Below are positions 46,459-59,353 of a DNA stretch of 64,000 nt, in pieces. Within the stretch, counting starts at the first letter, position 1. Each line of letters begins with the position of its first letter. The notes under the pieces were generated by a model. That model saw only the letters and a program-made list of their open reading frames with translations. It was not told the DNA's origin and did not search any database. The translations under genes and the position numbers were made by a program. Source of the stretch: Scolanthus callimorphus (lineage: Eukaryota; Cnidaria; Anthozoa; Actiniaria; Edwardsiidae); NCBI GenBank assembly GCA_033964015.1, contig CM066913.1, positions 21,413,854 through 21,477,853 on the forward strand. Reading direction: 5' to 3'.

Positions 46459-49030
46459 GCGGACTCCAAAGACGAATGACATGCGTGCTTATAGCAAAGA
46501 TCTTTTAAATTAACTATAAGAAGATTAAGATAAAAATTAACCTCAAAACCATTCCATATTACGAGGATTCTTTAAACCCAACTTACTGCGCAACTTGAAA
46601 TAAAGCCCGGCATTTTGTTTAGTCTCAATGCTATGTCAGCCGCAGGGATTTTCAAACAGAAGAGGGATATTACGGAAGTATAGTACTCAGGATGGAAGAT
46701 AACACTTAGCACTGGCCCAGAAAAATGTCAAAACAACGACGCAATAGAAAAATGATACATGATCGGCTAAGAGATAATGCTTTTTCTCGGAAGTGGAAAT
46801 TGTAAAGAGAAAGGAAATGAAAAGTGTGTATTTCAAGCCCAGAGACTGTGACCAACTGACGTGCAACAGAATTTGAAGCACCAAAACACAGCAGATTATT
46901 TCACTAGAGAGCTTTAGAAAGCGCCGTTAAGCTTTCGTCGGCATTGCCTTTTCCCTGTTGATGCACTCATATAGAACATTTGTTTTGACATGTTTATTGA
47001 AGTACATAATTTTCCCGTATAACATTTTCGTCCTTAACTTGACCTTTACAAATAGCATCAGTATCTAAAAATCGTATTGCCTTTTTATCACGTCCCAAGG
47101 AAATTCAAAGAGGTTTTTATGTATTCATTATCACCTTTTTGGCATCAGTTCGTCCCCTTTACCTTCCAACCCAAATAACAACTCAAACCTTTGAAAAACA
47201 CTGGACAAAATAATGCTCTCTAATAGAATCAAATGGAAGTGGTCGGTCAAACCACTTAGCAAAGTAACCTTTTAAAGAAGGAGGCGACCTTTCATCTGCC
47301 TGTTTCTCTCGTCATTGTACAAATGACTATTAACCTCCAGGCATTTCGATTGTAATACTCGATTATTACGTTGAAAGAAGAGCAAAACAACAACTTTGGT
47401 TAATAAATGAGGAAGGACCGTTTTCTGGAGAGCAAGTAAAAGAGTCCGCAAGGGTGGAAAATACACTTTATTTTCAAGACAGCACTTGACGGCTGTTAGA
47501 GGAAGCTGTTGCTGCATTTTTCATTACATGGTCGTTTGTCGGTAAACCTCTGTATCTCTCCTCCCCTTTCAAGATATTGCAGCCTTTCATATTTTAAAGC
47601 AAACCGCATTGACGACAATAATGAAGGAGACGCGAGGAGATTTCAGTTTATTTAAAATAGTAGGCGTAAGGATAGGTCAGATAAGTGAGGTCGTAAGAGA
47701 CTTAAGCTTCGGTTTTACTCTCAAAAGCTAACATCAGTGATCAACGCCAATAATACCTATATAATGACGTATGGGGTAATTATTTTTTAATAGATTAACG
47801 GCCAAGGTATCATTCCGCCATCACTCCAACATACATGTGAAGGGGATTACCAGTAATGAAATGCATAGATGACGTACTAAGACGATATTTTCATCAAATT
47901 AGATCCTAAGCTGCTGTACACCATATATTGCTATTATATAGGATTCATAAAACTCGGCACGTTTGATAATTAAAATCATGTTTGCAAACCGACGCAAAAC
48001 CGTGCTGTTGCTATCTAATAGTTAATGAAAAACAGGGAATTATTCTGATAAAAGCCGCTAATTTAAAGATAACAATTGAGGAATACTGTCTAGAAGACAG
48101 TGAGTGTCTGATAGGGATTGTCCACCTAATAAATAGATAAAAATATGACCTATTTGTCTGTAAAATTACTAAATCACTCAAGGTTAAAAAAACTAGAAAG
48201 GAACGATTTTTGGCACTGTCAAAAATACGAATTTTCCATGAAATAGCACTTTCACAGTAAAGCCACGCTAGTTATTCTACCATCATCTGGTTGACTGCGC
48301 GACCGACGTCGTTCATGCCGTAGGCTATACTAGAAACATTGTACCGGCAACACGTTTCCCTGATTAGCCACACACGCACTACTTTTGCGCACACCAATGT
48401 TGTCAACTCAAGGACAACTTCACACCACACCTGCACGTCTTTTCAAAGTTCTTTTTATGCCAGCTCAGTGTTAAATGATTTATTCGTAAAGGGTCACAAC
48501 TCAAGGATGGTGTACAGACAAAACGATTCCGAATAAAAAAATGTATTCTAGTTTAGCATTAGTGACCAGATGGTGATGACAAGAAAAAAAAAAGATTCCG
48601 AAATCGATATATTGTAAATATTCTTGCTTTTCACGTGACGTCATCAAAATGCTAACTTCTAAACTAAACTCTCTACGAATACACACTTTCATTCTTTATT
48701 ACAACTTTACCGAGGGAGTCTGCACACAAAATGTCAACACTTTCTAACAAATGGTCTCGGAGATATCGCCGAGGTGATTTATGTCACGCAACACCAGTCA
48801 CGTATTTTGATCGTGCCGTATTTCGCTCAATTTGTTCTTGCGGCCCGCGCTATTTCCGGTTTTCGCTCGCCCCGACTCCCTCCCCTTCCCTTTTAGAGCC
48901 GCTACGCAGGCTATTTGTTCAGTGCTTACAATTTTTGCAAGCCAGCATATGGTTGATATCCACCGATCCAATAAGATTTTTATCGATAGAGTCCGTAGAA
49001 ATAGCCTTTTAGACAACTGGTAATTTGGAC
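46459..49030. other. gene-free stretch
   Basis: AT-rich, no recognisable coding sequence. Frames at 46,687-46,884, 47,272-47,517 and 48,731-49,012 have no support. Confidence 0.4.
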
Positions 49031-49068
49031 GCCATGTTGGTGTCCTTCAGCATGAACACCAACATGGC
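49031..49068. repeat. 13-bp perfect hairpin
   Basis: GCCATGTTGGTGT (49,031-49,043) and its reverse complement ACACCAACATGGC (49,056-49,068) around a 12-base loop. Likely the tips of a tiny or collapsed inverted-repeat element. Confidence 0.9.
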
Positions 49069-49264
49069 GGCTCCATACAATTACTGAACAAAATGGCGGG
49101 CATTCATTCGCTTATATTTAGGCCGGAAAACACCTTATCGATCTCAAATTTTCACAAGAAACATATTTTTATGTTCTCCTCACGGTTCTGTAGCGCATTT
49201 AGTGTTCAGATGGCAATTTAGGGAGATAATTTTAGTCATGTGACAAGTGAAAAGCACCAATTGC

Positions 49265-49480
49265 CGACTCCTAAAGCCTTGCGGCTTGTAAGATGAGTTG
49301 GCTGGGTCCCAATGGCTGTGCCCAAGCTAAGCGGCCATAAGACTTAGTGAGGGTGGTTATCGTCAAAGGGTTATTTCCTTCCTCACTTTCGACCGCAACC
49401 AGAACAGAAAGAACATGTCCTCCGGGTCCCGGCCGGGAGTCGATCCCGAATCAAAGCAGTGCTAACCTAGCATTACCCTT
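49265..49480 (-). mobile_element. tRNA-derived SINE-like copy
   Basis: On the minus strand: GGGATCGACTCCCGGCCGGG (B-box-like), then TTCTTTCTGTTCTGGTTGCGG, then a body ending near GGGCACAGCCATTGGGACCC. It shares the head and TTCTTTCTGTTC block with the copy at 1,790-2,065 but is diverged. Ends are approximate. Confidence 0.5.
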
Positions 49481-51473
49481 GGTATCCTGAGTACAGTAAA
49501 CAGCCATGATGTCATTTCGCATACCGGCGTGGATTCACATTCAAGGCCTTCAACGGGGCCAGTAGCTCACAAGTAGGGTCTTTCCTCTAAGCTATTTTCT
49601 TGACTGAGTTAGCCAGGAGGCGGAATTTCGGGATGGACGGACAGCACCCAAAAATGGTTTCGAGATTCTGTGTCGTTATGGTCTGTCTTTATAGATATAG
49701 GTTTCTAACTTGCATGCACACTATTCTAGTGGCCAAAAACAAATATCGAAAGTTTGAGCAAAATTGAAAGATATGATTTTGAGATAAAGAGGTGTAAACG
49801 GTGGGAGAGGTGATACTTTGATCGGCAAAAAGTTTTTTCTGCAATAACTTCGCAAAACGAAAAGGTTTCTCGTCCAAACTTAAATATTTTATTCAAGCAA
49901 CAGAAATATAATTTATAGAACAGAAAAAAATACGAAAACTCTAAAAAAGCGGAAACTATAATCAGAGGTTTCAATTGTTTGTTCCTGTCGGAAGGATTCT
50001 ATTCTGGATGGATTGATTCTAAAGTGGCCAAAAAAAAAACATTCATCTAATAATAAACGTTTTCTTTGAAGGAAGCAAAGTTGGTTGTTAGGTGAATTGA
50101 TTATTTACATGTTAGTTTTTTGAGAGCTACATGAGTAAATATCTAAATAATGGCAAACAGGTCTACGGTGAGTACTTTTTCTGACTTTAAAAGGAGTGGT
50201 CAGAGATAAACGTTGAACGAAAAGTCTTTGAATACGCACATAAATCACAGGGCGAGGGTTACTCAAACGTTGCTCGGTGAAATTCTGACTAGAGTCTGAG
50301 TATCTGTACAAATAAGATATAGGGATTCATTCATTTCAGTTTGGAATTGGAATAGTCGTATCACGCGATCGGGCCAGTTTCCGGAGTAAATAATTACTTT
50401 CCATGTTGTCTACAGTGTAATACGATGATTGCAGCTTTAAAGGGTCTAGACACAGCTTAGATCTTGCAGCATGAAAAATTTAAAAGTGCAAATCAACTTG
50501 TGAGTTTTTTGAGAGCTAACAGGAGTACAGAAGCTTATGCTAACGTAAGCTGATTAGCAAGTTCAATGCACGATCTTGATTTTTTAAAATCAAGCAGCAG
50601 AGAGTCTGAAAATTCCACGTCCTGATCTTGAAAATATGACACATGTCATAACTGGCATGGCCACTGGCAGTTTTACTACACTGTCGTAAAAACGCAGGAA
50701 CAAAAGATATCCGGTCGGATTGTCTTCACGGCAACCTGCTTCGCAAAGAGTACATTATCAATAAACTTGCGCCAAAATTACGACGCTAAGGCGACAATTA
50801 GTCGGCTAATCAGTCCAAAACACACGACGTATAGAAATCGTTTATAGCAAAAGTTAGCAAATGCCTCGACCTGCCGAAAAATAATTGAACCCTCTAGAAG
50901 ACAACTCATGATAGTAGCAAGGTTGAAACCCTAAGGGTGTGTATGATATCAGCCATTTTTCCGCTTGCTCGAGGGTCAGGACGCTATTCTTTCATGGCTC
51001 ATCATTACTTTTAACCTGAAATAAACCATGGCCTTCGCTAAGTAGAAAAAGCAATAGCGTTATCAACAAAGCCACGACTATAGGGCACCGTCACATTGTA
51101 AAATCATGGTTTCCTTTTTTCAGAAGACGATGAATGGCCTGAAAGAAATTGACACCTCTGTCAGCTCACGTCGCAAATTGGGGATGTAAAATTGCAATAA
51201 AACGCGTTGTATTGTAAAACAACCTGAAGAAATTACTCAACTGTAAGATGTTTTCTATTCTCTTCAGAATTTAAAAGGATCTTCCTTAGTTTCTGTTTTG
51301 TTATTGTTGACAGGCGCATGTCTTTAGTACTCATCAACACGCTGCGACAGGTTGAAGATCCTAGGATCACTTCAATACACACCAGGAGTTCATTCGAATA
51401 TCCTATTAAGTTTACCGTTATCACAGTACAATTGTGTGCTATTAATAGACCCTAAACCTACTGAAGTCGTTGT
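49481..51473. other. gene-free stretch
   Basis: AT-rich non-coding DNA. No gene, tandem repeat or inverted element identified. Confidence 0.4.
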
Positions 51474-51837
51474 ATAGAGTCCTAAAGTCCACAACGATTT
51501 GATTTAGCATATCGAATCAAAGCTACAGACCAAAAATAAGGCAAATCGGTTGCAACGCGACCGAGATATGGCCCGCTAAATACATAATTCTATTTAACAA
51601 ATCTGTTCACTGAATTTTTGGTTAAGTTCATAAGGTTTTGAAGTGGGTCAATGTCTCAAATACAGTGATTTGTTGAAGAAAATTATGTATTCAGTGGGCC
51701 ATATCTCGGACGCGTTTCAACCAATTCACCTCATTTTTAGCATGCAACGTTCTTTGGAGTTGGCCTTTCATTATTCGTGGACTAAAATATGAATTCGAAA
51801 TGTTTCAAATTTGTGACGCCTCACATTAGGACTCTAT
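51474..51837. repeat. inverted-repeat element, about 364 bp
   Basis: Ends ATAGAGTCCTAA and TTAGGACTCTAT are reverse complements. Further in, about 65-bp arms pair imperfectly around GACCGAGATATGGCCC and GGGCCATATCTCGGAC. No coding capacity; target duplication not clear. Confidence 0.7.
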
Positions 51838-53174
51838 TCGCCATCTAGTGAATCTTCGCTCGTCCCAAAACCCAAGATTGCGCAGGCGATACCAAGCTTT
51901 TCTCCTAGGTTTTTCGCCATATAAAACAAACAAAACTCCTCCGCCTGCAAGCATGCTAAGTGAAGGACATAATCTGTATGCTAAAAATAGCGTAATTTCT
52001 AGAGTGTTGGCCGCCAGTTCTATTGTGTAAGATCCTCCCTGCTGGTATGGGCTCTTTAGACCGTATACAGGTGCTGTAGTTTGTTAGTGAGAGGTGTTTT
52101 CTTTGCGCGCAAACCAGAATATACAATGCGTGCGTTACTTGGGCATTTTATCTTCAGATAAATCACTTGTTGTTGTATAAAACAAATAGATCTCATTTTT
52201 CCGTGTGTCTGTACTGTAATAGACGTAATGCACAAAAGACGTCATAGTTGTTCGTGTTAGTTACACGAACAACAGTCAGTACGTTTTTACTCATTCATGC
52301 ACGCATGCGCAATGAATAAGTACAGTGAAAACCAGGATATGCCGGAAAATTTGCATAATAGGCGTGGACGGAAGTAGGTGTTCGAGTGCGATTGCTGATT
52401 ATTAACGAATATCAATGCTGTCCGGCGAGACCTTACCTCCCCCAGTGTACAATACCTCCTTTTGCATAGGGGATAACGGCCTCTGGGGCAAATTCCATTC
52501 CTAAAAAAAACATGTATCGAGTCCTCACAAGTCTTATACTTTTGGTATCAGATAGAGTGTCTTTTTTATTCAGCAATCGCACTTGAAGGTCTTCTATAGG
52601 CGGTTATTTGTTTCCTCTTTTGCATAAGCAGGGTCTAGTTTCAGAATTTTAAAAACCTGCGTGGATCATTCAAAGCTTAGTGAAAATCGTCAATGCGTTC
52701 CTCGGAATACTAATTATTTGATCTTGAGCAGTTTTATTACATTTTTCAAGACTTGATTTTCTTGTGGGACAGGAAGCTCATTAGTCCACATGTTTCTTGC
52801 AAATTGAACTTCGCGCCATGCGCTCATAATTTGAGTTACGAACGTCAAACTTTCTTAGTACGCTTCATTCACCAGACGCTATTGAAATTCTGATCATTTC
52901 TTTTGCACCTCCGTTACGCTTGCTGATTTTCACTAATGCTTATGAAAATGAGAAAAATCACTGACGTCACAATATAATCGCCTATAACGTAAATGCTTTT
53001 TAGTGCATTAGTTATCAAAAGAAGAAAGCAAATGTTTACTTTTGATCAAGAACATTTGGTGGCCACCCCGGAAAGATATTATCAAACCATTATCACACGC
53101 GGCTTGCACCAAACAAGCGTGTGCCAGCAACGGCCACGCAATGTGATATTGTCGAATACAGTTTAAATATTTAG
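51838..53174. other. gene-free stretch with one small hairpin
   Basis: Non-coding. At 52,247-52,273, GTTGTTCGTGT and ACACGAACAAC form a perfect 11-bp stem with a 5-base loop. Nothing else was found. Confidence 0.45.
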
Positions 53175-53237
53175 CAATTGTTCCTCAAGCCAGAATGGGC
53201 TCTGAGTCATAGTCCATGAGAGCGAGAGGAACAATTG
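53175..53237. repeat. 12-bp hairpin around a 39-bp spacer
   Basis: CAATTGTTCCTC (53,175-53,186) and GAGGAACAATTG (53,226-53,237), perfect inverse copies. Looks like one end of, or a collapsed, MITE. Confidence 0.85.
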
Positions 53238-53342
53238 TTTTAGTCAAATCACACTAGTAGGTCAATTTGTATTAGCCAAAAACGTTTTCTGGTCTGGTCA
53301 TTTGCCATTTTCTGGCTTTCAAATCCGACACTTTTCGCTACC

Positions 53343-53367
53343 AGTAGGCTATAACTTATAGCCTACT
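53343..53367. repeat. 11-bp hairpin with 3-base loop
   Basis: AGTAGGCTATA-ACT-TATAGCCTACT, a perfect stem. Confidence 0.95.
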
Positions 53368-53986
53368 AGTAGCTCATCCAATCAGAATGCAGCATTGTAC
53401 TAATATGGGCTGATCTTCATAATGATAGGTCTTTCCCAACATCCCTACGCTTATTAGGAGGTTACGAGTTCGGAGCACGGCGCGAGAAGGGTGTGAAATA
53501 TTTTTTGGTTTACTTTCGTATTAAAATATAAGCAAAACTCTGAGATATGTTAAATCAACGAGGATAATAAAACGTTAGCGCCCGTATTTAAATGCCTGAA
53601 GTGGCTGCTACTTTATCCGTGTGCGGGAAAGCCCCTTCATACCTCATGACTCTCTTGTATCAAAATGGCCAGTGAACGAGTGGCCATTGATGGCCTAGCG
53701 GCTTATAAAGCCTTTGATTGTTAATGACACGCTATGCCGCGATTTGTGTATCTTTTAAAGTGGGCCCCTCCGTCCCCTCTAAATCCTGAATTTTTTCAAT
53801 TGAATTATCTTACGACTGATTGCATAAAAAACGAATGTTATTTTTAGTAAACAAAAGCAGGTACTTAGCAAAAAGGAGACTCAAAGTTAAATTCAAACTA
53901 AACTAAATTCGGAATTGGTGAATTGGTCACATCATCTACAAAACGTTCGAAAGATTAATCATATCGTTGCGTGTTTTTTTTTTTTT

Positions 53987-54020
53987 GCTCAGACGAAGGG
54001 CTAACGCTCGAAACGTCAGC
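53987..54020 (+). pseudogene. possible Penelope-element tail remnant
   Basis: CTCAGACGAAGGGCTAACGC and the following CTCGAAACGTCAGC translate as SDEGLTLETSA, a sequence I associate with the region after the GIY-YIG domain of Penelope-like elements. Nothing else of such an element is recognisable nearby, so this is a weak call. Confidence 0.35.
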
Positions 54021-54190
54021 AAAACACCATTTTCCACGGCGTTTAACATAAATCTCAACCTTTGGTTGTTGTTGTTCATGTTCACGTCTCCGCCGACGCA
54101 GACCATCTAGTTTTCCCGTAAAACTAGTGATACCGTGGGTTAACAAGGCAGGGCACGTGACAGAGCTGATGGATCGGCTGATCATGCCAT

Positions 54191-56874
54191 CCCATTTGAG
54201 TTCAGATCTTGTACCAAAATGAGGTACCAGGTGATCTCATCAATTAGATGTACCGAAAGGAAATGTACATAATAAATGCTCACAATAAGTGCTAATAATG
54301 GGATCACTTACCGATGGTATAAAATCCTAAAGGTGAGGTCTTTACTTCGCACCTCCCATTATCATGTGTTTATGTGTCAATTTTATACCTGAAAAAATAA
54401 AGCGTTGACTAACTTAGGCGAAACGTCCCTCTATTACCAGGTCATCTAGAAGGGGACTATGCTCTCTCACCTTGTAACATTAATTTGTCGCTATCAACAA
54501 TATAAAATTAATCATTATTGAACTTTACTGAAAAAATAATTAATTTTAACCCGCTACAGAACATATTTTGAATATCAGATTGTTTTTTCGGAAGGCTATA
54601 CTACAGTAATTTTGCAAAAAATAATAAAATTCGGCAGATGCACAACACAGTAACAATTCATCGATCTGTTCTTCCGACAAGGCTGTTTGCAAATGCGGTA
54701 GAAAGTCGGTAGAAAGTCGGTTATATTTATAGAAATTAACAAGGAAGTGCTCCCCGCCCCCAAGAGAGGAGCAGCTAGACCTTCAACATAAAATGCAAAA
54801 TGCACGTCTTACTTACTAAATTACAAGTTCAGAAAAGGTAAATCTTTTACCGGTGAAACTGCTTCCAAGTGCGATAAAGAGAGACCACATTGCAGCATAA
54901 GATGAATACGCATTAATTTTCCATTATCAGATCACCACATAATTTTACCTCATGAATTATGACTTCTGTCTCTCACTAGGTCGAGTTGTGGTTGTGGTTA
55001 TCGCGAAACAGCAAAATTGACTTTTGAGAATACTATTAAGAGATCAAAACTCTTAACTGTAAGTGTTGCAACCGCACTTTTAAACTTGACAGTATTCTAG
55101 ACACGAGTGAAACAGAATTGAAGATTCTAAAGAAAACCCGTCAACGAGATCTTAGAACTGTTAATGCTATAAGCAAGTACACGCCTTGGAATGAGCCGCA
55201 AATCAATGAAATGCCAAAATTAATAGCAAGACATTTTTTAAAATAATAGGTGTTATTTACTTTGGGATTGTGGAAATTTGATTTCATTTCACTGCGTATG
55301 ATTATTTCTAATTACTAATATTAAAGGAAGACTCAGTCGTGATTAAATTGCTATGGGCAAATGTCCGCGCTAATTTATTTTCTTTTGAAATGAATTTTGT
55401 ATAAGAAAACGTTTAAACAGAGCAATTATTTTTGTCAGAGATGCGGAACAGTTTTACTGGCTACTGGCGACAATTTTCTATAAATGGAACGCAGACAAAA
55501 GTTAAGAGACTTTTCGACAGGACAATCCTATTTTATCAGAGCTACAGAACAGTATTGAACGCTGGGGGCGGTTTTCTACAAATAAAACGCCAACAAAATT
55601 TGATTAAAATTATTCGGGACAACACCTGGGGTTATTGAACCGCCGAGGTAAATAATCCAAAACAAAATGCAATTAAATGGACGACAAGTAACAACTTAAC
55701 CACAGTCCGAACCTGAAAAAATCTAAACTTGACATTGAACGAATACATGACTTTCGAAAGGTTGCCCAAAAATGCCGTTAAGAAGTATTTTAAGTAGGTT
55801 TACACGAAGACAATTAACAGAATTTAGAAATTAAAAATAGTCAACGACAAACTGTATGACTGACAAAGATCTTATGCTTCCGTTTATCGTGTTTCATTAT
55901 TGACCCTGATTTAACCCATCCCAGACCATGGCCATTTGCAGGCTCGTACAACTTGGTATATTTGGACACAGATCCTATGTTTGGTAGTAATTTTGATTCT
56001 TGACACATGCCTTGAGCTTAATTTGTTATCCATGTTCATGCCTGTTCTCATTAAAAATTATTATCCCTGAATCCAGACATGAAACAATTGTTGATTCCTA
56101 CTCCTAAACCTTTTAAACCCTGAGCCCGCTCTCCTTGGAGAACTGATCCCTGATCCCTGATCCCATATATATACATCAGATCATGCGTACCATCGTTGTT
56201 ATGGGTCGCATCATCATTTCTTCTGTTTTACTGCAAACGGAAACGAGTCTCGCTCCTGTAGCCTTGTTTGATCGATAAGAATGCATTCACATAGAAGGAT
56301 TTGTACCGTTCTTTTACGTACCTTAGAGATAGGGGTGATCACAATGTTCCAATGGGAATTCGTAATGTGAGGTCTGCACAACCTGCTAGCTGGTTAGCTC
56401 AAAGCCCGAATGCTATCAATGTGCACTATTATCCAGTTACTCGACCATTCCATACGAGACCTTGCACTAACGTACCCGTGGCATTGTAGATTCTCTCTAA
56501 CAAAAATGCAAATAAGAGAGCTCCTGGAGCTGAGCTTATCGCGGAAGATAAGAATGTTCGTTTACCCAGAACGTATACAAACATGGCGGACAAAGGACAC
56601 TTGATAGCAGCACTCAAACCTTTAGCAACTTTGTGTACAATATAAATGAATAAGTTAAAATCTGTCATCGAAGGGCATCTACCTATCTGAATTACTCAAA
56701 TACAAATTCACTTGAATGTGATTTAGAAAACGACTAGCGGTAATTTTTAAGCCCTCAACCTTTCCTCGCCGTAAAAATAATTATAAAGCTACGATATAAC
56801 GCGCGCTCTGATTGGTCCAAATCTATGCTCTATTACACCGATAAAGTAATGGTTCTCCCCCGCTATATCATAAA
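54191..56874. other. gene-free stretch
   Basis: About 2.7 kb of AT-rich DNA. Frames at 55,432-55,638 and 56,301-56,604 are unrecognised. No strong repeats. Confidence 0.4.
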
Positions 56875-57032
56875 AGCATTAGAGCACAACTTTCTATGAC
56901 TTTATCGGCAAATAGAACACTTGTGATGTTGGGAGAGTCACTCGAAACGTTTTAAAACGTTCTCGTGTCTCTCCCAACTTCACGCGTGCTCTATTGCGCT
57001 GATAAAGTCTTAGAAAGTGTGCTCTAATGCTT
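56875..57032. repeat. 158-bp near-perfect palindrome
   Basis: The left arm starts AAGCATTAGAGCACA and the right arm ends CTCTAATGCTT. The arms are about 75 bp with few mismatches and meet at CGTTTTAAAACG, so there is essentially no loop. A GTTGGGAGAG block sits in each arm. No target duplication assigned. Confidence 0.85.
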
Positions 57033-57289
57033 ACCGAACCCATGCCTGTTCTCTCTTTTTACGCTCATACTCGATCATACTGTAAATTTTGACGAACTCG
57101 GATCATGTCTAAACAGAATACTTTCTTTGATGGGGATCATCTTCAAATCAGATCTACGCTGAATAAACATCACTCATTGAGGCAGGATGAAGAAGTCGAT
57201 GACTAGAAGATGAATGTGTCTGAATACTAACATCCCATGTTCAACGATTCGGCGGTACCCGTCAGGGGCAGTTTATACTATTGCAACAG

Positions 57290-57572
57290 TACTATATTCG
57301 CACTGGATCCCATTGTACTATATAAGTTATGGGAAAGTAGGCCTGGCGGAGCACAAAATGGCAAAGGCAAAGGGAGGGAGGGTGGGTGAATAAAAGTTAG
57401 AAGGCGCCACCAAGCCTAAGGGTGAGCACAATGGGACCCACAGCCGCCACCGACACATGGCGTCCCCCATGGACGCCATTCCGGCGCTTGTTCTCAAACC
57501 AACTGAGACTGAGACATATGCTAATGAGTTGATCTCTTATATGCGTACTACTGGGACCCAGTGCGAATAGTA
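57290..57572. mobile_element. 283-bp element A, deletion derivative of element B
   Basis: Starts TACTATATTCGCACTGGATC and ends GGACCCAGTGCGAATAGTA, an imperfect inverted pair. Its first about 60 bp match the first 60 bp of element B and its last about 80 bp match the last 80 bp of B. The interior is a G-rich 140 bp not seen elsewhere. It abuts B head to tail at 57,571. Confidence 0.75.
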
Positions 57573-57672
57573 CTATATTCGCAATGGATCCCATTGTACT
57601 ATATAAGTTATGGGAAAGTAGGCCTGGCTACGCTGATCTGACACTCTGCAAGCAGGTTTAAGCACCACTTCA

Positions 57673-58265
57673 CTACCTACTAGTCCTATCCATAATTCTG
57701 AATTACCCATAACTCAGAACTAGCCCATAACTCAGAACTATCCGGCAACTCAGACATATCCTGGCATAATTGATGACTATCCTCTAGGCTTACACAAAAC
57801 TACTACCTACTAGTTCTTTCCATAATTCTGAATAACCCATAACTCAGAACTAGCCCACAACTCAGAACTATCCTGCAACTCAGACATATCCTGGCATAAT
57901 TCATGACTATCCTCTAGGCTGGCACAAAACTACTACCTACTAGTTCTTCTCATAATTCTGAATTACCCACAACTCAGAACTAGCCCACAACTCAGAACTA
58001 TCCCACAACTCAGAACTATCTCACAACTCAGACATATCCTGGCATAATTCATGTCTTTCCTCTAGGCTTACACAAAACTACTTTCTACTAGTCCTCTCCA
58101 TAATTCTGAATTATACCCATAACTCAGAGCTAGCCCACAACTCAGAACTATCCCACAACTCAGACATATCCTGGCATAATTCATGACTATCCTCTAGGCC
58201 CACACAAAACTGCCCGAAACTCAGAATTATACCGTAACTAGTGAACTACCCCATAACTCAGGGAA
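57673..58265. repeat. 130-bp tandem array with AACTCAGAACTAT sub-repeats
   Basis: Units start CTACCTACTAGT near 57,673, 57,803, 57,933 and 58,081, with a partial fifth. Each contains two to four copies of a 17-18-bp sub-repeat (CCACAACTCAGAACTAT), and the third unit is longer by one sub-repeat. CATATCCTGGCATAATTCATG recurs once per unit. Confidence 0.92.
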
Positions 58266-58804
58266 TTGCAATCACAGTAACACACTTTATAGGGCTGGGT
58301 CGAACCGAGGTCGAGCGCAGTACTAAGGCAAAATAGACGATAGACAGATTGAGGAGTTATAGGTTAAGGCGTACCAACATAAAACTCGCCATATGTGGCT
58401 AAACAAAAGGGGCACAAGCAAGACATGACATATAAGACTCAGAACAGCCAATAGTCTCCCCAAAACTCAACCCTCAAGCTCGTTATGTAGGGAAGATCGC
58501 ATGCAACTAACATTGTGTATATAACTGCACCACGAGGCTAAGTACAAGGGGTTTACTGGGTTGGGGGCTGCACCCCTGCCCATAAATATACGTCTATGTA
58601 CTGAAATAGCTATACGCTACGAGGCAAAGGGGAACAGCCCCAAACCCAGCAAACCCAGAATGCCCCGTCCGAGGACAGGGCACTGGACGGATTCCAGATG
58701 TCCCAAGGGACAAAAGGAACCGACATTGCCCAGAGGACATTAGATAGCCTCTCCAGGAGTGCTGAGAAGGGGGATGCGACCCATGAAAATACACCGAAGT
58801 ATAT
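58266..58804. other. unique segment of element B
   Basis: No recognised gene. A proline-rich frame near 58,561-58,743 has no features and is open on both strands. Confidence 0.4.
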
Positions 58805-59353
58805 GGCGAGGTTCACCCGGTCGCCTATGCGCATAAAAATAGAGGGAAACATTTTACGGCGAGGTTCACCCAGTCGCTCACATGCACAGAAAATGGAGGG
58901 AAAATTTTACGGCGAGGTTCACCCAGTCGCCCACATGCGCAGAAGAAAATGGAATGAAAAAATTTACGGCGAGGCTCACCCAGTCGCCCATGTGCATAAA
59001 AATAGAGAAAAATTATATGGCGAGGCTCACCCAGTCGCCCACATGCACAGAAAATGGAGTGAAAAAATTTACGGCGAGGCTCACCCAGTCGCCCACATGC
59101 ACAGAAAATGGAGTGAAAAAAAATATATATTACGGCGAGGTTCACCCAGTCGCCCACATGCACAGAAAATGGAGTGAAAAAATGTACGGCGAGGTTCACC
59201 CAGTCGCCCATGTGCATAAAAATTGAGAGAAAAAATTATATGGCGAGGTTCACCCAGTCGCCCACATGCACAGAAAATGGAGTGAAAAAATTTACGGCGA
59301 GGTTCACCCAGTCGCCCATATACATAAAGCAATGACGGAAACAAGACAAAATG
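58805..59353. repeat. ten-copy 51-60-bp tandem array
   Basis: GGCGAGGTTCACCCAGTCGC-type units start near 58,805, 58,858, 58,911, 58,968, 59,019, 59,073, 59,133, 59,188, 59,242 and 59,295. Each unit also has CACATGCACAGAAAATGGAG. Frames are open on both strands (YGEAHPVAHMHRKW forward, CACGRLGEPRRKF reverse), which follows from the repeat and is no proof of a protein. Confidence 0.93.
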
